Positions 39,001 through 44,681 of a DNA stretch of 64,000 nt are shown one piece after another. The position numbers and the translations under genes are program-made. Each line of letters starts with the position of its first letter. Within the stretch, counting starts at the first letter, position 1. A model generated the notes under the pieces. It ran no database searches. It was not told where the DNA came from and saw only the letters and a list, made by a program, of their open reading frames with translations. Source of the DNA: Lumbricus terrestris (taxonomy: Eukaryota; Annelida; Clitellata; Crassiclitellata; Lumbricidae); assembly GCA_949752735.1 (NCBI GenBank), contig OX457053.1, forward strand, positions 10,827,638-10,891,637, written 5' to 3'.

Positions 39001-41347
39001 AAATGCTTCCATATGGACTCAAAACTATCAGAAGTATTGCAAGTAAAATCACAGCATCTAGTTCAATAAATATGCCACAGAGTGCAAGCCACTTGTTCGG
39101 TCCTTCAACATTCTGGAACATAGGCTTTAGTCACAGTTTGTTCAGGAATTTATGACTGACATTTTGATGTTGAAAGTTTGAATCTGTGTCGAAATTTCTG
39201 AATGTCAGTTATACAAATTTAGTCATCCAACTAAAATTGTTTCAGTTACAGCTTTAACATTTCGCTTACGGTATATTGTTTATTTCAGCAAATTGCTGTT
39301 TACCACAATCGAGACATTGGTAAATCGGACAAAGATGCCAAGATCGACTTTCTCAAGTTGATGTACAAATGGCCGACGTTCGGATCTGCTTTCTTTGAAG
39401 TCAAGGTTTTAACTTTTATTAATACTGCCTTAAAGCTAAAACTTAAGTGATACTTAAGAGCTTATTGCTTAAAGGTGCTGACATTTTAGATATAAAGTAT
39501 GAGCATCAGATTCATATTTTTGTCAGATTCACAATTCACATTTCCATGATCTGAGACAAATTCTCTTTGATTGCTGTTCAAGATTGCTTGCTATAATTAT
39601 ATATTTTGTATAGCCACCGAGAGGGAGGGTAGCAGGTTATGCCCTGCGACATTTAGGGACCAGCCTTGGTAGTTATATATACAAAAGTGTATGATTTCTG
39701 CTTTTTATAAATATATAATATTGCAGAGAATTAACTACAATCAATTTAAACTTCAATTTAACAAATGAATAAAACTATAATTTATATTTATATATGAATA
39801 TAAAATTGTAGATCATCGCACTTGCACTTTTATCACTTCAAGTTGCTTTTAAAGAATTTCTTTCTCATTAAGCCAACAATTACAATTAACCCTTTTACCG
39901 CCGAGGGTATAGGATCTCCTATACCATTTACTACCGTAAGACAGTTTAGGGGCCTGTGACTGCCCTCCCTGCCGGGTGGTCCAGAATTTCTCTCGTCAAC
40001 CCTGTATATTTGTATGGTTAGCTTAAGGGAATGCTCTTCTCGTCTTTCTTTATATGAGTCTGCATGCAGAGTCTGTCTGTTAGCAATCATGAAGAATTGA
40101 CTTTATCGTTATTTGCAGCAAACAACAGAACCAAACTTTCCCGAGATGTTGCTGATTGCTATAAACAAGTATGGAGTGAACTTGATTCACCCCCAGACTA
40201 AAGTGAGTGAATTTTTAACTATTACAATTAAATGATTGTTCACCTGAGTTTCTTCTATAATATTTAGCTTAATGAGTTCAGTATTCACTTTTTTGTTTAA
40301 CAATGATCATTAGATTTCTGCTTTAACCTAGACAGTGAATCTTTATTTAATTTAGATGCTTTTCTACCACTTTATTTATGTTCAAGCACTTCATGAACAC
40401 GTTGTTGTCTGTTTATTTGTTAGGATATTCTTGCTGTTTATCCGTTTACTAAGATATCCAACTGGAGCAGCGGCAACACCTACTTTCACATGACCATTGG
40501 AAACTTGGTTCATGGCAGTAAGCTGCTGTGTGAAACAAATCTGGTAAGGAGGCGTTTTGTTTTAACGATGTAGAATTTTATTTTCTTTATAGCATATGTA
40601 CGGGTGTGCGCTAGTCTAGTGACTACGCTATAACAAGTGCACATACAAACAAACTCTTGTAGACTAGACACAGCACTTGTGAATAAGCTGGAGCCCTGCG
40701 ATTGGCTTTTGAGTGGTGCTCTAGAACTTTTGAGATTACGATTAACTTAATGTGAATCGAGAGGTCATGGGTCATGTACACTCTTGTCGAATAAAGTATG
40801 ATGAAGTTGTATATGCTTCATGGGCTGACTACTTTAGTGTCATCTGTTGTTTCTGAGCTACTACCGTACTATACTCGACTACTTGGCATCACTTCTCTAT
40901 TGTCGGTAACCTGCTGGTTGGGGTCTGCAATCTGCATGGATCCAGAGTTTGCATTGCAACTGGTCATTTAGGCAAAGGGAGTGCCCTCAATGCCGCTTAC
41001 TAGTACCTTCATCATGCAAAGCTGTGCTTTTTCTGTACCTCCAATCATCCTCCATCATGCAAAGCTGTGCTTTTTCTGTACCTCCAATCATCCTCCATCA
41101 TGCAAAGCTGTGCTTTTTCTGTGGTTGGTCTGGCGGTATGGAATGGACTTCCTTTTGAAGGAGTTATATCACCGAATAGACATCATAATGTAATGTAATC
41201 GTAATGTAGCACTGTATTAATGTTGCTTTACCTCACGCTCAGTGTGACTTTTCTTTAAAGGGATACAAGATGGACGACCTCTTGACCTCGTATATTAGCC
41301 TGATGCTGACAACGATGAGCAAGCAGAAAACGCTTCGACGGCACTGA
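481..41347 (+). CDS. MYO7A: Unconventional myosin VIIA, complete, 42 coding exons
   Basis: This is an actin-based motor that in animals builds and tensions microvilli, stereocilia and other actin bundles. Coding exons: 481-498, 2349-2462, 3871-4017, 4730-4914, 5506-5627, 6048-6190, 6595-6708, 7238-7391, 7695-7771, 8752-9011, 10122-10200, 10734-11001, 11752-11858, 12915-13052, 13954-14379, 14738-14833, 15477-15599, 16071-16178, 16637-16840, 17404-17619, 18904-18990, 20456-20551, 21498-21727, 23273-23390, 23916-24218, 24698-24925, 25798-25944, 26881-27149, 27995-28164, 28388-28575, 31967-32100, 32685-32851, 33577-33668, 34384-34445, 35702-35857, 36222-36442, 37815-38008, 38600-38782, 39289-39405, 40119-40202, 40424-40543, 41261-41347. 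They sum to 6552 nt and 2183 residues, against about 2215 (human) and 2167 (fly). All introns are GT-AG except 32852-33576. The start MVILSK matches the family N-terminus. The stop is TGA at 41345-41347. Residue-level similarity looks closer to fly crinkled than to human in the tail. I see no frameshift or missing key motif. Confidence 0.97.
1270..1470. repeat. Degenerate GACAATAATA tandem repeat
   Basis: Roughly twenty copies of AGACAATAATAGACAATGGA-like units lie in intron 1. No coding meaning. A run of about 17 C residues follows near 1603-1619. Confidence 0.85.
2630..2830 (+). repeat. Interspersed repeat with GAAT/TCAT run
   Basis: CAAT and ATTC microsatellites lead into GGACTTATTTAGCACCTCCT and AGGAGTGCTCCCAGCCC. 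Related copies are at 11018-11150, 20860-20940, 51283-51480 and 57838-57935. They look like 3' ends of one retroelement family. Confidence 0.6.
2979..3234. mobile_element. hAT-type non-autonomous element, 256 bp
   Basis: The ends are CAGTGGCG and CGCCACTG, and perfect 8-bp target duplications (ggtaggag) flank it at 2971-2978 and 3235-3242. Size, TIR start CAG and 8-bp duplication are the hAT signature. No transposase is encoded. It lies in myosin intron 2. Confidence 0.9.
3560..3735 (+). mobile_element. SINE body and tail (headless copy)
   Basis: The body CAAGTCCTTCACTCGCAAT...CTTCGGCGTGAAACT is followed by the tail GCACCTCTGAGTAGAAAGCT and AAATAAATAAATG. It is the same family as 34718-34925 and 36470-36695, truncated at its tRNA-like head. 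Confidence 0.75.
4087..4200 (-). mobile_element. LINE reverse-transcriptase tail fragment
   Basis: Read on the minus strand this gives RDDLEW, then [17 protein letters not shown], the conserved end of the ORF2 group ending in ELA-D-WR. It is related to 19480-19920. It lies just downstream of exon 3. Confidence 0.6.
4265..4560 (+). mobile_element. LINE fragment, reverse transcriptase C-terminus and 3' tail
   Basis: The frame 4269-4514 contains [20 protein letters not shown] and then [11 protein letters not shown], the familiar C-terminal end of L2/CR1-type reverse transcriptases. It is followed by a 3' tail with a GCGCCTCTGAGTAG...GAGGCGCTATATAA hairpin and GAAT-type repeats. It is 5' truncated, as usual for LINEs. 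Confidence 0.8.
4945..5335. repeat. Polypyrimidine tract of about 390 bp
   Basis: The plus strand is almost pure C and T, made of TCTCTCCTCTGCCT-like units. It begins about 30 bp after the exon 4 donor. Long frames through it are artefacts of the repeat. Confidence 0.9.
6896..7090. mobile_element. hAT-type MITE, 195 bp
   Basis: The ends are CAGGGCTTTTTTTAA and AAACAGCCCTG. The flanks agactttt and agacttta match at 7 of 8 bases. It belongs to the same family as 8035-8239 in opposite orientation; both contain repeated GTGCAGTT motifs. Confidence 0.78.
8035..8239. mobile_element. hAT-type MITE, 205 bp
   Basis: The ends are CAGGGCTGTTTTTAAGG and AAAAAAAGCCCTG. Perfect 8-bp duplications cagtgtgc flank it at 8027-8034 and 8240-8247. 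It is an inverted relative of 6896-7090, about 1 kb away. Confidence 0.9.
9143..9551. mobile_element. hAT-type non-autonomous element, 409 bp
   Basis: The ends are CAGGGGCTGATCCAG and CTGGATCCGCCACTG. Perfect duplications cctatgac are at 9135-9142 and 9552-9559. The interior is rich in direct AAAATGG-type motifs and has no transposase ORF. Confidence 0.92.
10670..10704. repeat. TTAC microsatellite before exon 12
   Basis: About nine TTAC copies end 29 bp upstream of the exon 12 acceptor and probably supply its pyrimidine-rich tract. Confidence 0.9.
11018..11150 (+). repeat. Interspersed repeat related to 2630-2830
   Basis: TCATTCGTTCTATGGACTTA and AGGAGTGCTCCCAGCCCAGC align with the 2630 copy. 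It starts about 17 bp after the exon 12 donor. Confidence 0.6.
11975..12165. repeat. GT-rich imperfect microsatellite
   Basis: About 190 bp of GTGTGT and GGGTGTTGGTGT units in intron 13. Alternating purine-pyrimidine DNA of this kind can adopt Z-form. The translated frames are low-complexity only. Confidence 0.9.
12465..12600. repeat. TTCATAGTTGTGCAA tandem repeat, 15-16 bp unit
   Basis: About eight variable copies in intron 13. Confidence 0.8.
13430..13945. repeat. Minisatellite of about 33 bp before exon 15
   Basis: Units resembling TTTGATTTTACTAGATTTGA and TTTTTGATTATCTG repeat up to the exon 15 acceptor (13952-13953). The repeat supplies the T-rich tract of the splice site. Confidence 0.88.
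14738..15599 (+). CDS. MYO7A: Myosin VIIA exons 16-17: IQ neck
   Basis: Exons 14738-14833 and 15477-15599 (residues 785-857) continue the light-chain-binding lever arm with repeated Leu-Gln and Arg-Gly spaced basic segments. The exon 16 donor was placed at 14834. Joining NFQ to RYCRGFF reproduces the length and spacing of the fly neck, whereas reading on to a later GT at 14861 would add residues absent from homologues. The exon 17 acceptor follows directly on a GATT microsatellite. Confidence 0.9.
15405..15476. repeat. GATT/GACT microsatellite fused to the exon 17 acceptor
   Basis: TGATTGATTGATTG runs directly into TAG at 15474-15476, leaving no conventional pyrimidine tract. Confidence 0.88.
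16071..16840 (+). CDS. MYO7A: Myosin VIIA exons 18-19: charged single alpha-helix
   Basis: Residues 858-961 are very rich in Glu, Lys and Arg (for example [16 protein letters not shown]), as in the short stable single-helix or weak coiled-coil segment after the IQ neck of myosin VII. They are followed by the conserved linker around [15 protein letters not shown]. Exon 19 ends with AGG at 16840 before a weak donor (gtctga). The frame into exon 20 (DLEEQRR) agrees with homologues. Confidence 0.92.
16885..16990 (+). mobile_element. tRNA-headed SINE fragment
   Basis: GAGTGTAGTGGTTAGGGTGA and the B-box-like GGGATTCAAATCCTTACC, followed by AGGGCAGAAATTCTGTAC, resemble the head of the 33975 family. 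It is located 45 bp after myosin exon 19. Confidence 0.6.
17008..17395. repeat. AT/TATG microsatellite block before exon 20
   Basis: Mixed TA, TATG and ATAC runs fill intron 19 up to 8 bp before the exon 20 acceptor. Confidence 0.88.
17404..23390 (+). CDS. MYO7A: Myosin VIIA exons 20-24: first MyTH4 domain
   Basis: The exons are 17404-17619, 18904-18990, 20456-20551, 21498-21727 and 23273-23390 (residues 962-1210). The segments [68 protein letters not shown] and [20 protein letters not shown] are diagnostic of the first MyTH4 domain, which binds cargo and microtubules or helps autoinhibit the motor. Exon 20's acceptor lies in an AT microsatellite without a good pyrimidine tract. Exon 23's acceptor lies about 19 bp beyond a 16-bp minisatellite. 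Confidence 0.94.
17656..17966. mobile_element. hAT-type non-autonomous element, 311 bp
   Basis: The ends are CAGCGTTGCCACTC and GAGTGGCAACGCTG. Perfect duplications atatttat are at 17648-17655 and 17967-17974. The interior is a run of degenerate AAAACCCAAG and TCCAAAATTT motifs. Confidence 0.92.
17985..18035. repeat. TA dinucleotide run
   Basis: About 25 TA units directly after the hAT element at 17656-17966. Confidence 0.9.
18048..18130 (+). mobile_element. Degenerate tRNA-headed SINE fragment
   Basis: GAGGCGGTGGTGTAGGGGTA followed by a B-box-like GATTTTAATCCTCGTT resembles the 34718 SINE head, but the body is not recognisable. Confidence 0.5.
19205..19421 (-). mobile_element. tRNA-derived SINE
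   Basis: On the minus strand it begins GGGTCCCGTAGCTCAGTGGT, a near-perfect A box, with B box GGGTTCAAGCCCCG about 50 bp on. An unrelated body and an AT-rich end follow. No acceptor stem closes, so it is a SINE head rather than a tRNA gene. Confidence 0.78.
19480..19920 (-). mobile_element. LINE reverse-transcriptase 3' fragment
   Basis: The minus-strand translation includes [20 protein letters not shown] and then [14 protein letters not shown], a typical LINE ORF2 C-terminal end. Further upstream it is degraded. It sits next to the tRNA-derived SINE at 19205-19421 in myosin intron 21. Confidence 0.7.
19982..20330. mobile_element. hAT-type non-autonomous element, 349 bp
   Basis: The ends are CAGCGGTTCCCAACC and GGTTGGGAACCACTG. 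Perfect duplications atctagga are at 19974-19981 and 20331-20338. It is the same family as 36954-37319, in opposite orientation (shared internal GGCCCGCGGGCCAAAAGTG). Confidence 0.93.
21120..21478. repeat. 16-bp minisatellite, about 22 copies
   Basis: The unit TTCTGATTGCATTGTG is nearly perfect. It ends 19 bp before exon 23 starts (21498). The long minus-strand frames here, repeating NAIRTQCNQ, are artefacts: 16 is not a multiple of 3, so all frames cycle. Confidence 0.93.
22151..23136 (+). mobile_element. Tc1/mariner element with internal deletion, 986 bp
   Basis: TIRs begin CACTGTGAGCCATAAAAAAC and are imperfect beyond about 27 bp. TA target duplications lie at 22149-22150 and 23137-23138. 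The transposase frame starts at 22355 and encodes the N-terminal paired helix-turn-helix region with the linker GSGRP. After NDLERK the catalytic DDE core is missing. The usual C-terminal end ([16 protein letters not shown] and then [12 protein letters not shown]) continues in another frame to 22878. The element is therefore non-autonomous and lies in myosin intron 23. Confidence 0.93.
22355..22957 (+). pseudogene. Broken mariner transposase, DDE core deleted
   Basis: The 200-codon frame begins [20 protein letters not shown] and covers the DNA-binding domain over about 110 residues. The rest is out of frame relative to the transposase C-terminus, which is readable at 22696-22878 in the next frame. 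A central deletion with a frameshift explains both. No catalytic aspartates are present, so it cannot transpose by itself. Confidence 0.88.
23859..23928 (+). repeat. 35-bp tandem duplication of a splice acceptor
   Basis: Two 35-bp copies (23859-23893 and 23894-23928) differ at two positions. Each contains the end of the intron with its CAG and the first 13 nt of exon 25. The second copy is the one in frame (exon start 23916). Using the first acceptor (exon start 23881) adds 35 nt, shifts the frame and meets a TGA within 14 codons. Confidence 0.9.
23916..28164 (+). CDS. MYO7A: Myosin VIIA exons 25-29: first FERM domain
   Basis: The exons are 23916-24218, 24698-24925, 25798-25944, 26881-27149 and 27995-28164 (residues 1211-1583). 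The first 50 residues finish MyTH4 ([17 protein letters not shown]). The FERM lobes follow: [77 protein letters not shown] and [20 protein letters not shown]. Exon 25 is preceded by a 35-bp duplication of its own acceptor. The downstream copy must be used to keep the frame. Exon 27's donor is followed three bases later by a 31-bp tandem repeat. Confidence 0.94.
24240..24420. repeat. 21-bp repeat after exon 25
   Basis: About eight copies of TTCTGCGCTTCAGATTCACA-like units start some 20 bp beyond the exon 25 donor. Confidence 0.85.
25310..25425. repeat. 25-bp tandem repeat
   Basis: Four to five copies of GATGATGTCATACCTAAAAA-type units in intron 26. Confidence 0.8.
25948..26160. repeat. 31-bp minisatellite, seven copies, at exon 27 donor
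   Basis: The unit GGTCATGTTTATTCATGAAG plus TTTAGGGAATT starts three bases after the GT of the exon 27 donor. The copies are almost identical, implying recent expansion. Confidence 0.92.
28388..28575 (+). CDS. MYO7A: Myosin VIIA exon 30: SH3 domain
   Basis: Residues 1583-1645 hold a compact SH3 fold: [20 protein letters not shown] at the start of the strand region, a W in [20 protein letters not shown], then VYVLPTI. Together with the last residues of exon 29 (YVIALQDY) it forms the usual ALYDY-like start. The intron after it, 28576-31966, is the longest in the gene at 3391 bp. Confidence 0.93.
30075..30260. repeat. TGATTGGTTGGAGCAAG tandem repeat
   Basis: About five copies of 29-30 bp in intron 30, each with a GATTGGTT box. 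A neighbouring stretch (29960-30065) is also present near 13115-13215. Confidence 0.8.
30400..30512. repeat. AAT microsatellite
   Basis: AATAATAATAGC-like units over about 110 bp in intron 30. Confidence 0.9.
31236..31382. repeat. ATGT microsatellite
   Basis: About 30 ATGT copies interrupted near 31268 and 31290, in intron 30. Confidence 0.92.
31967..36442 (+). CDS. MYO7A: Myosin VIIA exons 31-36: linker and second MyTH4 domain
   Basis: The exons are 31967-32100, 32685-32851, 33577-33668, 34384-34445, 35702-35857 and 36222-36442 (residues 1646-1923). Exon 31 encodes a serine-rich linker. Exons 32-36 give [71 protein letters not shown] and [19 protein letters not shown], then the beginning of FERM2 ([19 protein letters not shown]). 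The exon 32-33 junction is only in frame with an AT-AC intron; the join gives ACLFFLSVMKYMGD, collinear with human and fly. Confidence 0.93.
32852..33576 (+). other. MYO7A: U12-type AT-AC intron of the myosin gene
   Basis: The intron starts ATATCCTTT, which matches the minor-spliceosome 5' splice-site consensus exactly. It ends TTAC after a branch-site-like CCCTTAAC at 33561-33568, whose branch adenosine lies about 9-10 nt from the 3' end. There is no usable GT at the exon 32 end. The nearest upstream AG acceptor (33529) leads into a stop. Only the AT-AC boundaries give the conserved protein sequence across the join. Confidence 0.9.
33710..33885. repeat. TCTGCTTGTGTCTCTCTGTG minisatellite
   Basis: About nine 17-20-bp units begin some 40 bp after the exon 33 donor. 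Very CT/GT-rich on the plus strand. Confidence 0.85.
33975..34295 (-). mobile_element. tRNA-headed SINE with GATGAGATGGTGAGGA body
   Basis: On the minus strand a head GATAGCTTAGTGGTCAGCAT with B box GGTTCAAATCCTCACC is followed by a body of about 170 bp ending with an AGAAGAAGAG-rich tail. A truncated relative is at 62130-62290. Confidence 0.75.
34718..34925 (+). mobile_element. tRNA-headed SINE, full-length-like
   Basis: It starts GTGCGGTGGTGTAGTGGGTA (A-box-like) with a B-box-like TTTCGAATCCACC. It continues GGGACCTTGGGCAAGTCCTT and ends with the LINE-like tail GCCTCTGAGTAGAGAGCTTG plus TATAAC. Similar copies are at 3560 and 36470. Confidence 0.8.
34978..35522 (+). mobile_element. Tc1/mariner deletion derivative, 545 bp
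   Basis: TIRs start CACTGTGTCCCAATAAATCG and stay similar for roughly 100 bp at each end. TA duplications are at 34976-34977 and 35523-35524. A 60-codon frame at 35187-35369 keeps only the first helix-turn-helix of a transposase ([20 protein letters not shown]), then stops right after GSG. It lies in myosin intron 34. Confidence 0.92.
36470..36695 (-). mobile_element. tRNA-headed SINE, same family as 34718
   Basis: On the minus strand it reads GGGGCGCGGTGGTGTAGTGG, a B-box GGTTCGAATCCACC, GGGACCTTGGGAAAGTCCTT and CTTCGGCGTGAAACTCCG, then the tail ending GGTGCTATAACAAG. It is inserted just after myosin exon 36. Confidence 0.82.
36954..37319. mobile_element. hAT-type non-autonomous element, 366 bp
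   Basis: The ends are CAGTGGTTCCCAGCC and GGTTGGGAACTGCTG. Perfect duplications gtctacag are at 36946-36953 and 37320-37327. It lies in myosin intron 36. The interior has a near-terminal repeated motif AAGTTGGAGGACA. Confidence 0.93.
37555..37750. repeat. AGACCATGGAACATGTTAGG repeat
   Basis: About nine variable 20-bp copies in intron 36, upstream of exon 37. Confidence 0.85.
37815..41347 (+). CDS. MYO7A: Myosin VIIA exons 37-42: second FERM domain and C-terminus
   Basis: The exons are 37815-38008, 38600-38782, 39289-39405, 40119-40202, 40424-40543 and 41261-41347 (residues 1923-2183). Conserved blocks are [92 protein letters not shown], and the terminal [15 protein letters not shown]. This FERM lobe binds adaptor proteins in homologues. 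The protein ends in a short basic tail (SKQKTLRRH), like other family members. Confidence 0.95.
40945..41170 (+). mobile_element. LINE fragment with 57-bp internal tandem repeats
   Basis: This is the same reverse-transcriptase end as at 4265 (IMQSCAF then [11 protein letters not shown] residues at 41120-41150). The segment around CATCATGCAAAGCTGTGCTTT is repeated three times. Truncated and non-functional. Confidence 0.65.
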
Positions 41348-43648
41348 ATTGTCTGCTGAGATTCTGCAGACAATGGACAGACGGAGAACAACGACGACGA
41401 CGACGACGGGCTGCTGAATATATTTTGTCTTCCACTACCTTTCCTTATTTATTTGAGAAGCGATGTTGAATACATAGAGATAACTCGTTTTGAAGGCTTT
41501 GCCTTTGCTTTTCTCTGCTCATGGAGTACACTTCTTAACCCTTTACCAGCCGTAGCATAGTAAATGGTATGGGAGATCCTGTACCCTCGGTCGGTAGAGG
41601 GTTAATTGTAATTGTTGGCGTTATGTTTCCATTAGCATGAAGTTCAGCCACATCTCTCTGTCAAACCAAAGTACTTGTATGTTTGATAAATCGACTTTAG
41701 CTTTCTGTTAGATATTTGTTTTGCTTGTGATGGTGATAGACATATGTTGGGACTGCGGCCATCTACAGAGATTGCGGAGGCCTCTTTTACCTTGTTCACA
41801 TAATTCGGTTTCTTTGATACATTACACCTGTTCCGCTTCTGTTCTTTGTCTGTGCATGTGTACTAGTTAAAGTCAATAGCTGCTTATTATTTACTGATTT
41901 CGGATTTTATTTAGGGGTTAGAATTCCAAATTGTAGCTACATTGGTCAAAACGCACATCAACATTCCTCCAGGCATGATCATGAGGTTGATAGTTTGCAC
42001 ATCAGTCGTGCCGATGTTTCAGAGATATGAATCTCGGGCTAGCAGACTGTACGCTGGAGCTTAGGTGGGTTGGCACCCATGGAAATGTGCAATGGTGGTA
42101 AAGGATCTAAACCAATACACTTCATGAAAAATGAGCAGGGCAATGCTATGAGATTGGTTATAGAAAGAACATGTGTACGTTTATGTGTACACGTGTCCTG
42201 GAGGATCGCATGTTGTGCGCAGACTTTACCCTGCAAAGTATTACTTTCAAAACCTGTCTAGTCGTTTTGTGATTGGGTGCTATTTATGGAAATCAGGTTT
42301 TATATTTACAGAATAAGTAAGATGTGAATTTTTAGACGTATGTGTGAGAATTTCTTTCCTGTAGCGCTCATACTTTAATAATGAATCTGTCTGTATAGAT
42401 TAGATCATTTTAGTACTGGAGCTAGGACTGAAAAATAATTGTTTTATAATTGCAATTTGGATGTCATTTATGTTTTCGTTTTGCCTCCAAAGTTCTATTT
42501 GCACTGCTTCTCTCTTACCAATTATTATTCTGTCGCTGTCCATGAAATTTACATTTTGGGTCATTACTGAGGCAATGTGAGATTATTGAGATTTCACCCC
42601 AATGCAACAAATAGAGTGACAAATTTTCTGCCATCTTGTTTAACAGCATGTGTATGTGAAGAGACCATTGCACATATAATTATATTCATGATGTATTAGT
42701 GTAGATGCTGTTATACAATTTGGGCAAAGCTCCATAAGAAGGCTGAGACCAATGTCATAAATTATGAATTTTTTAACTTTGAGACTTTTTGGTCCACGTT
42801 ACATTAAAGCCCTGTACATACAGCAGCTCACTCGTAATAATACTCCATTATCTACGGTTGTTGGATTAGCAGGTTTGATTTTATTCATTGCCCCACAGAT
42901 TTTATTTTCAAAACCATACGAATTACACATTTCATGATAATGTGTTAAACGGTCTTTAAACTCCTTCTGTGCACATTTGTATATCAACAAGTAGACATGT
43001 ATACTTAGATATACATATATTATTTTTTCCAGTGTACATTGTGTATAGTTTAATGCTTGCTAAATAACTAGCTTTTTTGCTTGGTGATTGATTGCTGAGC
43101 ACGCAAATTGTTGATAAATTTGCAGAGTTCTCGAACTGTGATTCACCGATGTATGGATTGATCACTGATATAATTAATTATTCTCATGACTTCTTCTTCA
43201 GACTTTGTTGCTATATTTATAACACTAGCACACAAAATAGTTTGTGTCTCGATTGCTGACTTTAGGAAAGCAGTTTCGTGTACAACATCATGTTTGATTG
43301 AATTTGAAATTTGTTTGAAAATTTCCGATGTGTTGGTTTGCATTAATGCATGCAATTGTGGTGTTATGCTGATGAAATGTTAGGATTTCTTTTTTAATGT
43401 CTCCATGCTTTCTTGTCAGTTAATTTTTATGATTTTTATAATTTATTTTTTAAACCCAGTTTGACAGTTGTGGTGAAGTCTGTAATATATTTATATATAT
43501 GAGCTTCTATATATCACTCTTGTTTTCTTTGGTGCATGGGAATTACCTTTTAAGTAAATGTAACTTGCATGATCAGTAATTTATCGGTGATATGTAATTT
43601 TGCAATAAGAAATGTGGAAAATATTGTTATCGCCATGATTATCACCAT
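41348..43648 (+). other. Probable 3' UTR and 3' flank of myosin VIIA
   Basis: AT-rich and without coding signal. Candidate poly(A) signals are ATTAAA near 42803 and AATAAA near 43838, 45030 and 46207; I cannot tell which is used. It contains a short palindromic TTAA-flanked element at 41539-41601. Confidence 0.45.
41539..41601. mobile_element. Palindromic TTAA-flanked micro-element
   Basis: A 63-bp imperfect palindrome beginning CCCTTTACC and ending GGTAGAGGG is flanked by TTAA on both sides. Similar half-palindromes occur near 39889-39960. The TTAA flanks suggest a piggyBac-type MITE, but a simple fold-back cannot be excluded. Confidence 0.45.
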
Positions 43649-44673
43649 CAGGGCTGTACATGAGGGTATACAGTGTATACTCACCTAAAAATATTTAAGG
43701 TTAATGTGCTTAGTTTCGTAAACGAAGGCATATGTGGGTAATGGGTATACATTGTGTACTGACCTCACAAAGAGTAAAGATTTAAAAAAACGCTGTATGA
43801 TTTTTAAAAATGCTTAAAGATTTTTAAAAATGCTATAAATAAATTGACAGGAAGCAGGGTCACCCTTAGCCCAAAATGGTGCCCCCATGCAAAGCATGTG
43901 TTTGGCACCCAGGCAAAGCATACATTTGGCACCATCAGATTCCCACAATCAGAATCCAAAGATGAACCAGCCAGAGCCTTTACGCTCAACTGGGTAATTA
44001 TAACAAATGAAAACTTTTTATTAGTAAACTGAAGGCTGGATAAATTCAATTTTGTGGAAAATGGCTAAAATTAGAAAAAGAACTATGAAAATACATTTTT
44101 TTTGGAAAATTTTGCCCTAGAATTTGCCACCCAAGGCAACTGCCTGCTTTGCCTGTGCCTAAGGCCGACCCTGACAGGAAGACCACGATTATATAATAAA
44201 TAAAATATTAGAATAAAATGATGAAATTAGGTCGCAAAAATGATTAAATCAGTTTGTTTTATGTCATGGTAAATGTAAATTAATAGATTTTATATAGCGG
44301 TTAGCGGCCGTCTATGTCCTCGACCCCGTGTTCATTTTTCAATGATTTTGATCAGGTTAGATCCTTTTTTAGTCATTCGCAAGTGATTTTTGGTAAACAA
44401 GCGACCCGGCTGAGACCCGGCAACCGCAGGTCTCGAAAATCGATGCCGGGTCACAGACCCGTACCGACCCGGCTCACTTTCAGTCCTGAGCTAACTGGAC
44501 CGTACTATACCAAGAAAAGTCGTAAGAAAATCTCTGATGACTGAACAAAATCATCATAGAATTCGATGAATTAAAAAAGGTCATAGGACAAATCCGAAGA
44601 CAAAAATACATCTATGCTTTAGTTTCAGGCAACCGTAGGTGTACTGGCCTGAAATTTGACCAGTACAGCCCTG
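43649..44673. mobile_element. hAT-type element, 1025 bp, host of a nested element
   Basis: The ends are CAGGGCTGTAC and GTACAGCCCTG. The flanks atcaccat and atcatcat match at 7 of 8. It contains a second complete hAT MITE (43855-44173). No transposase reading frame remains. A CCCGGC-rich stretch at 44400-44480 is typical of some hAT interiors. Confidence 0.75.
43855..44173. mobile_element. hAT-type MITE nested in 43649-44673, 319 bp
   Basis: The ends are CAGGGTCACCCTTAG and CTAAGGCCGACCCTG. Perfect duplications acaggaag are at 43847-43854 and 44174-44181. Being inside another element, it is the younger insertion. Confidence 0.9.
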
Positions 44674-44681
44674 ATCATCAT

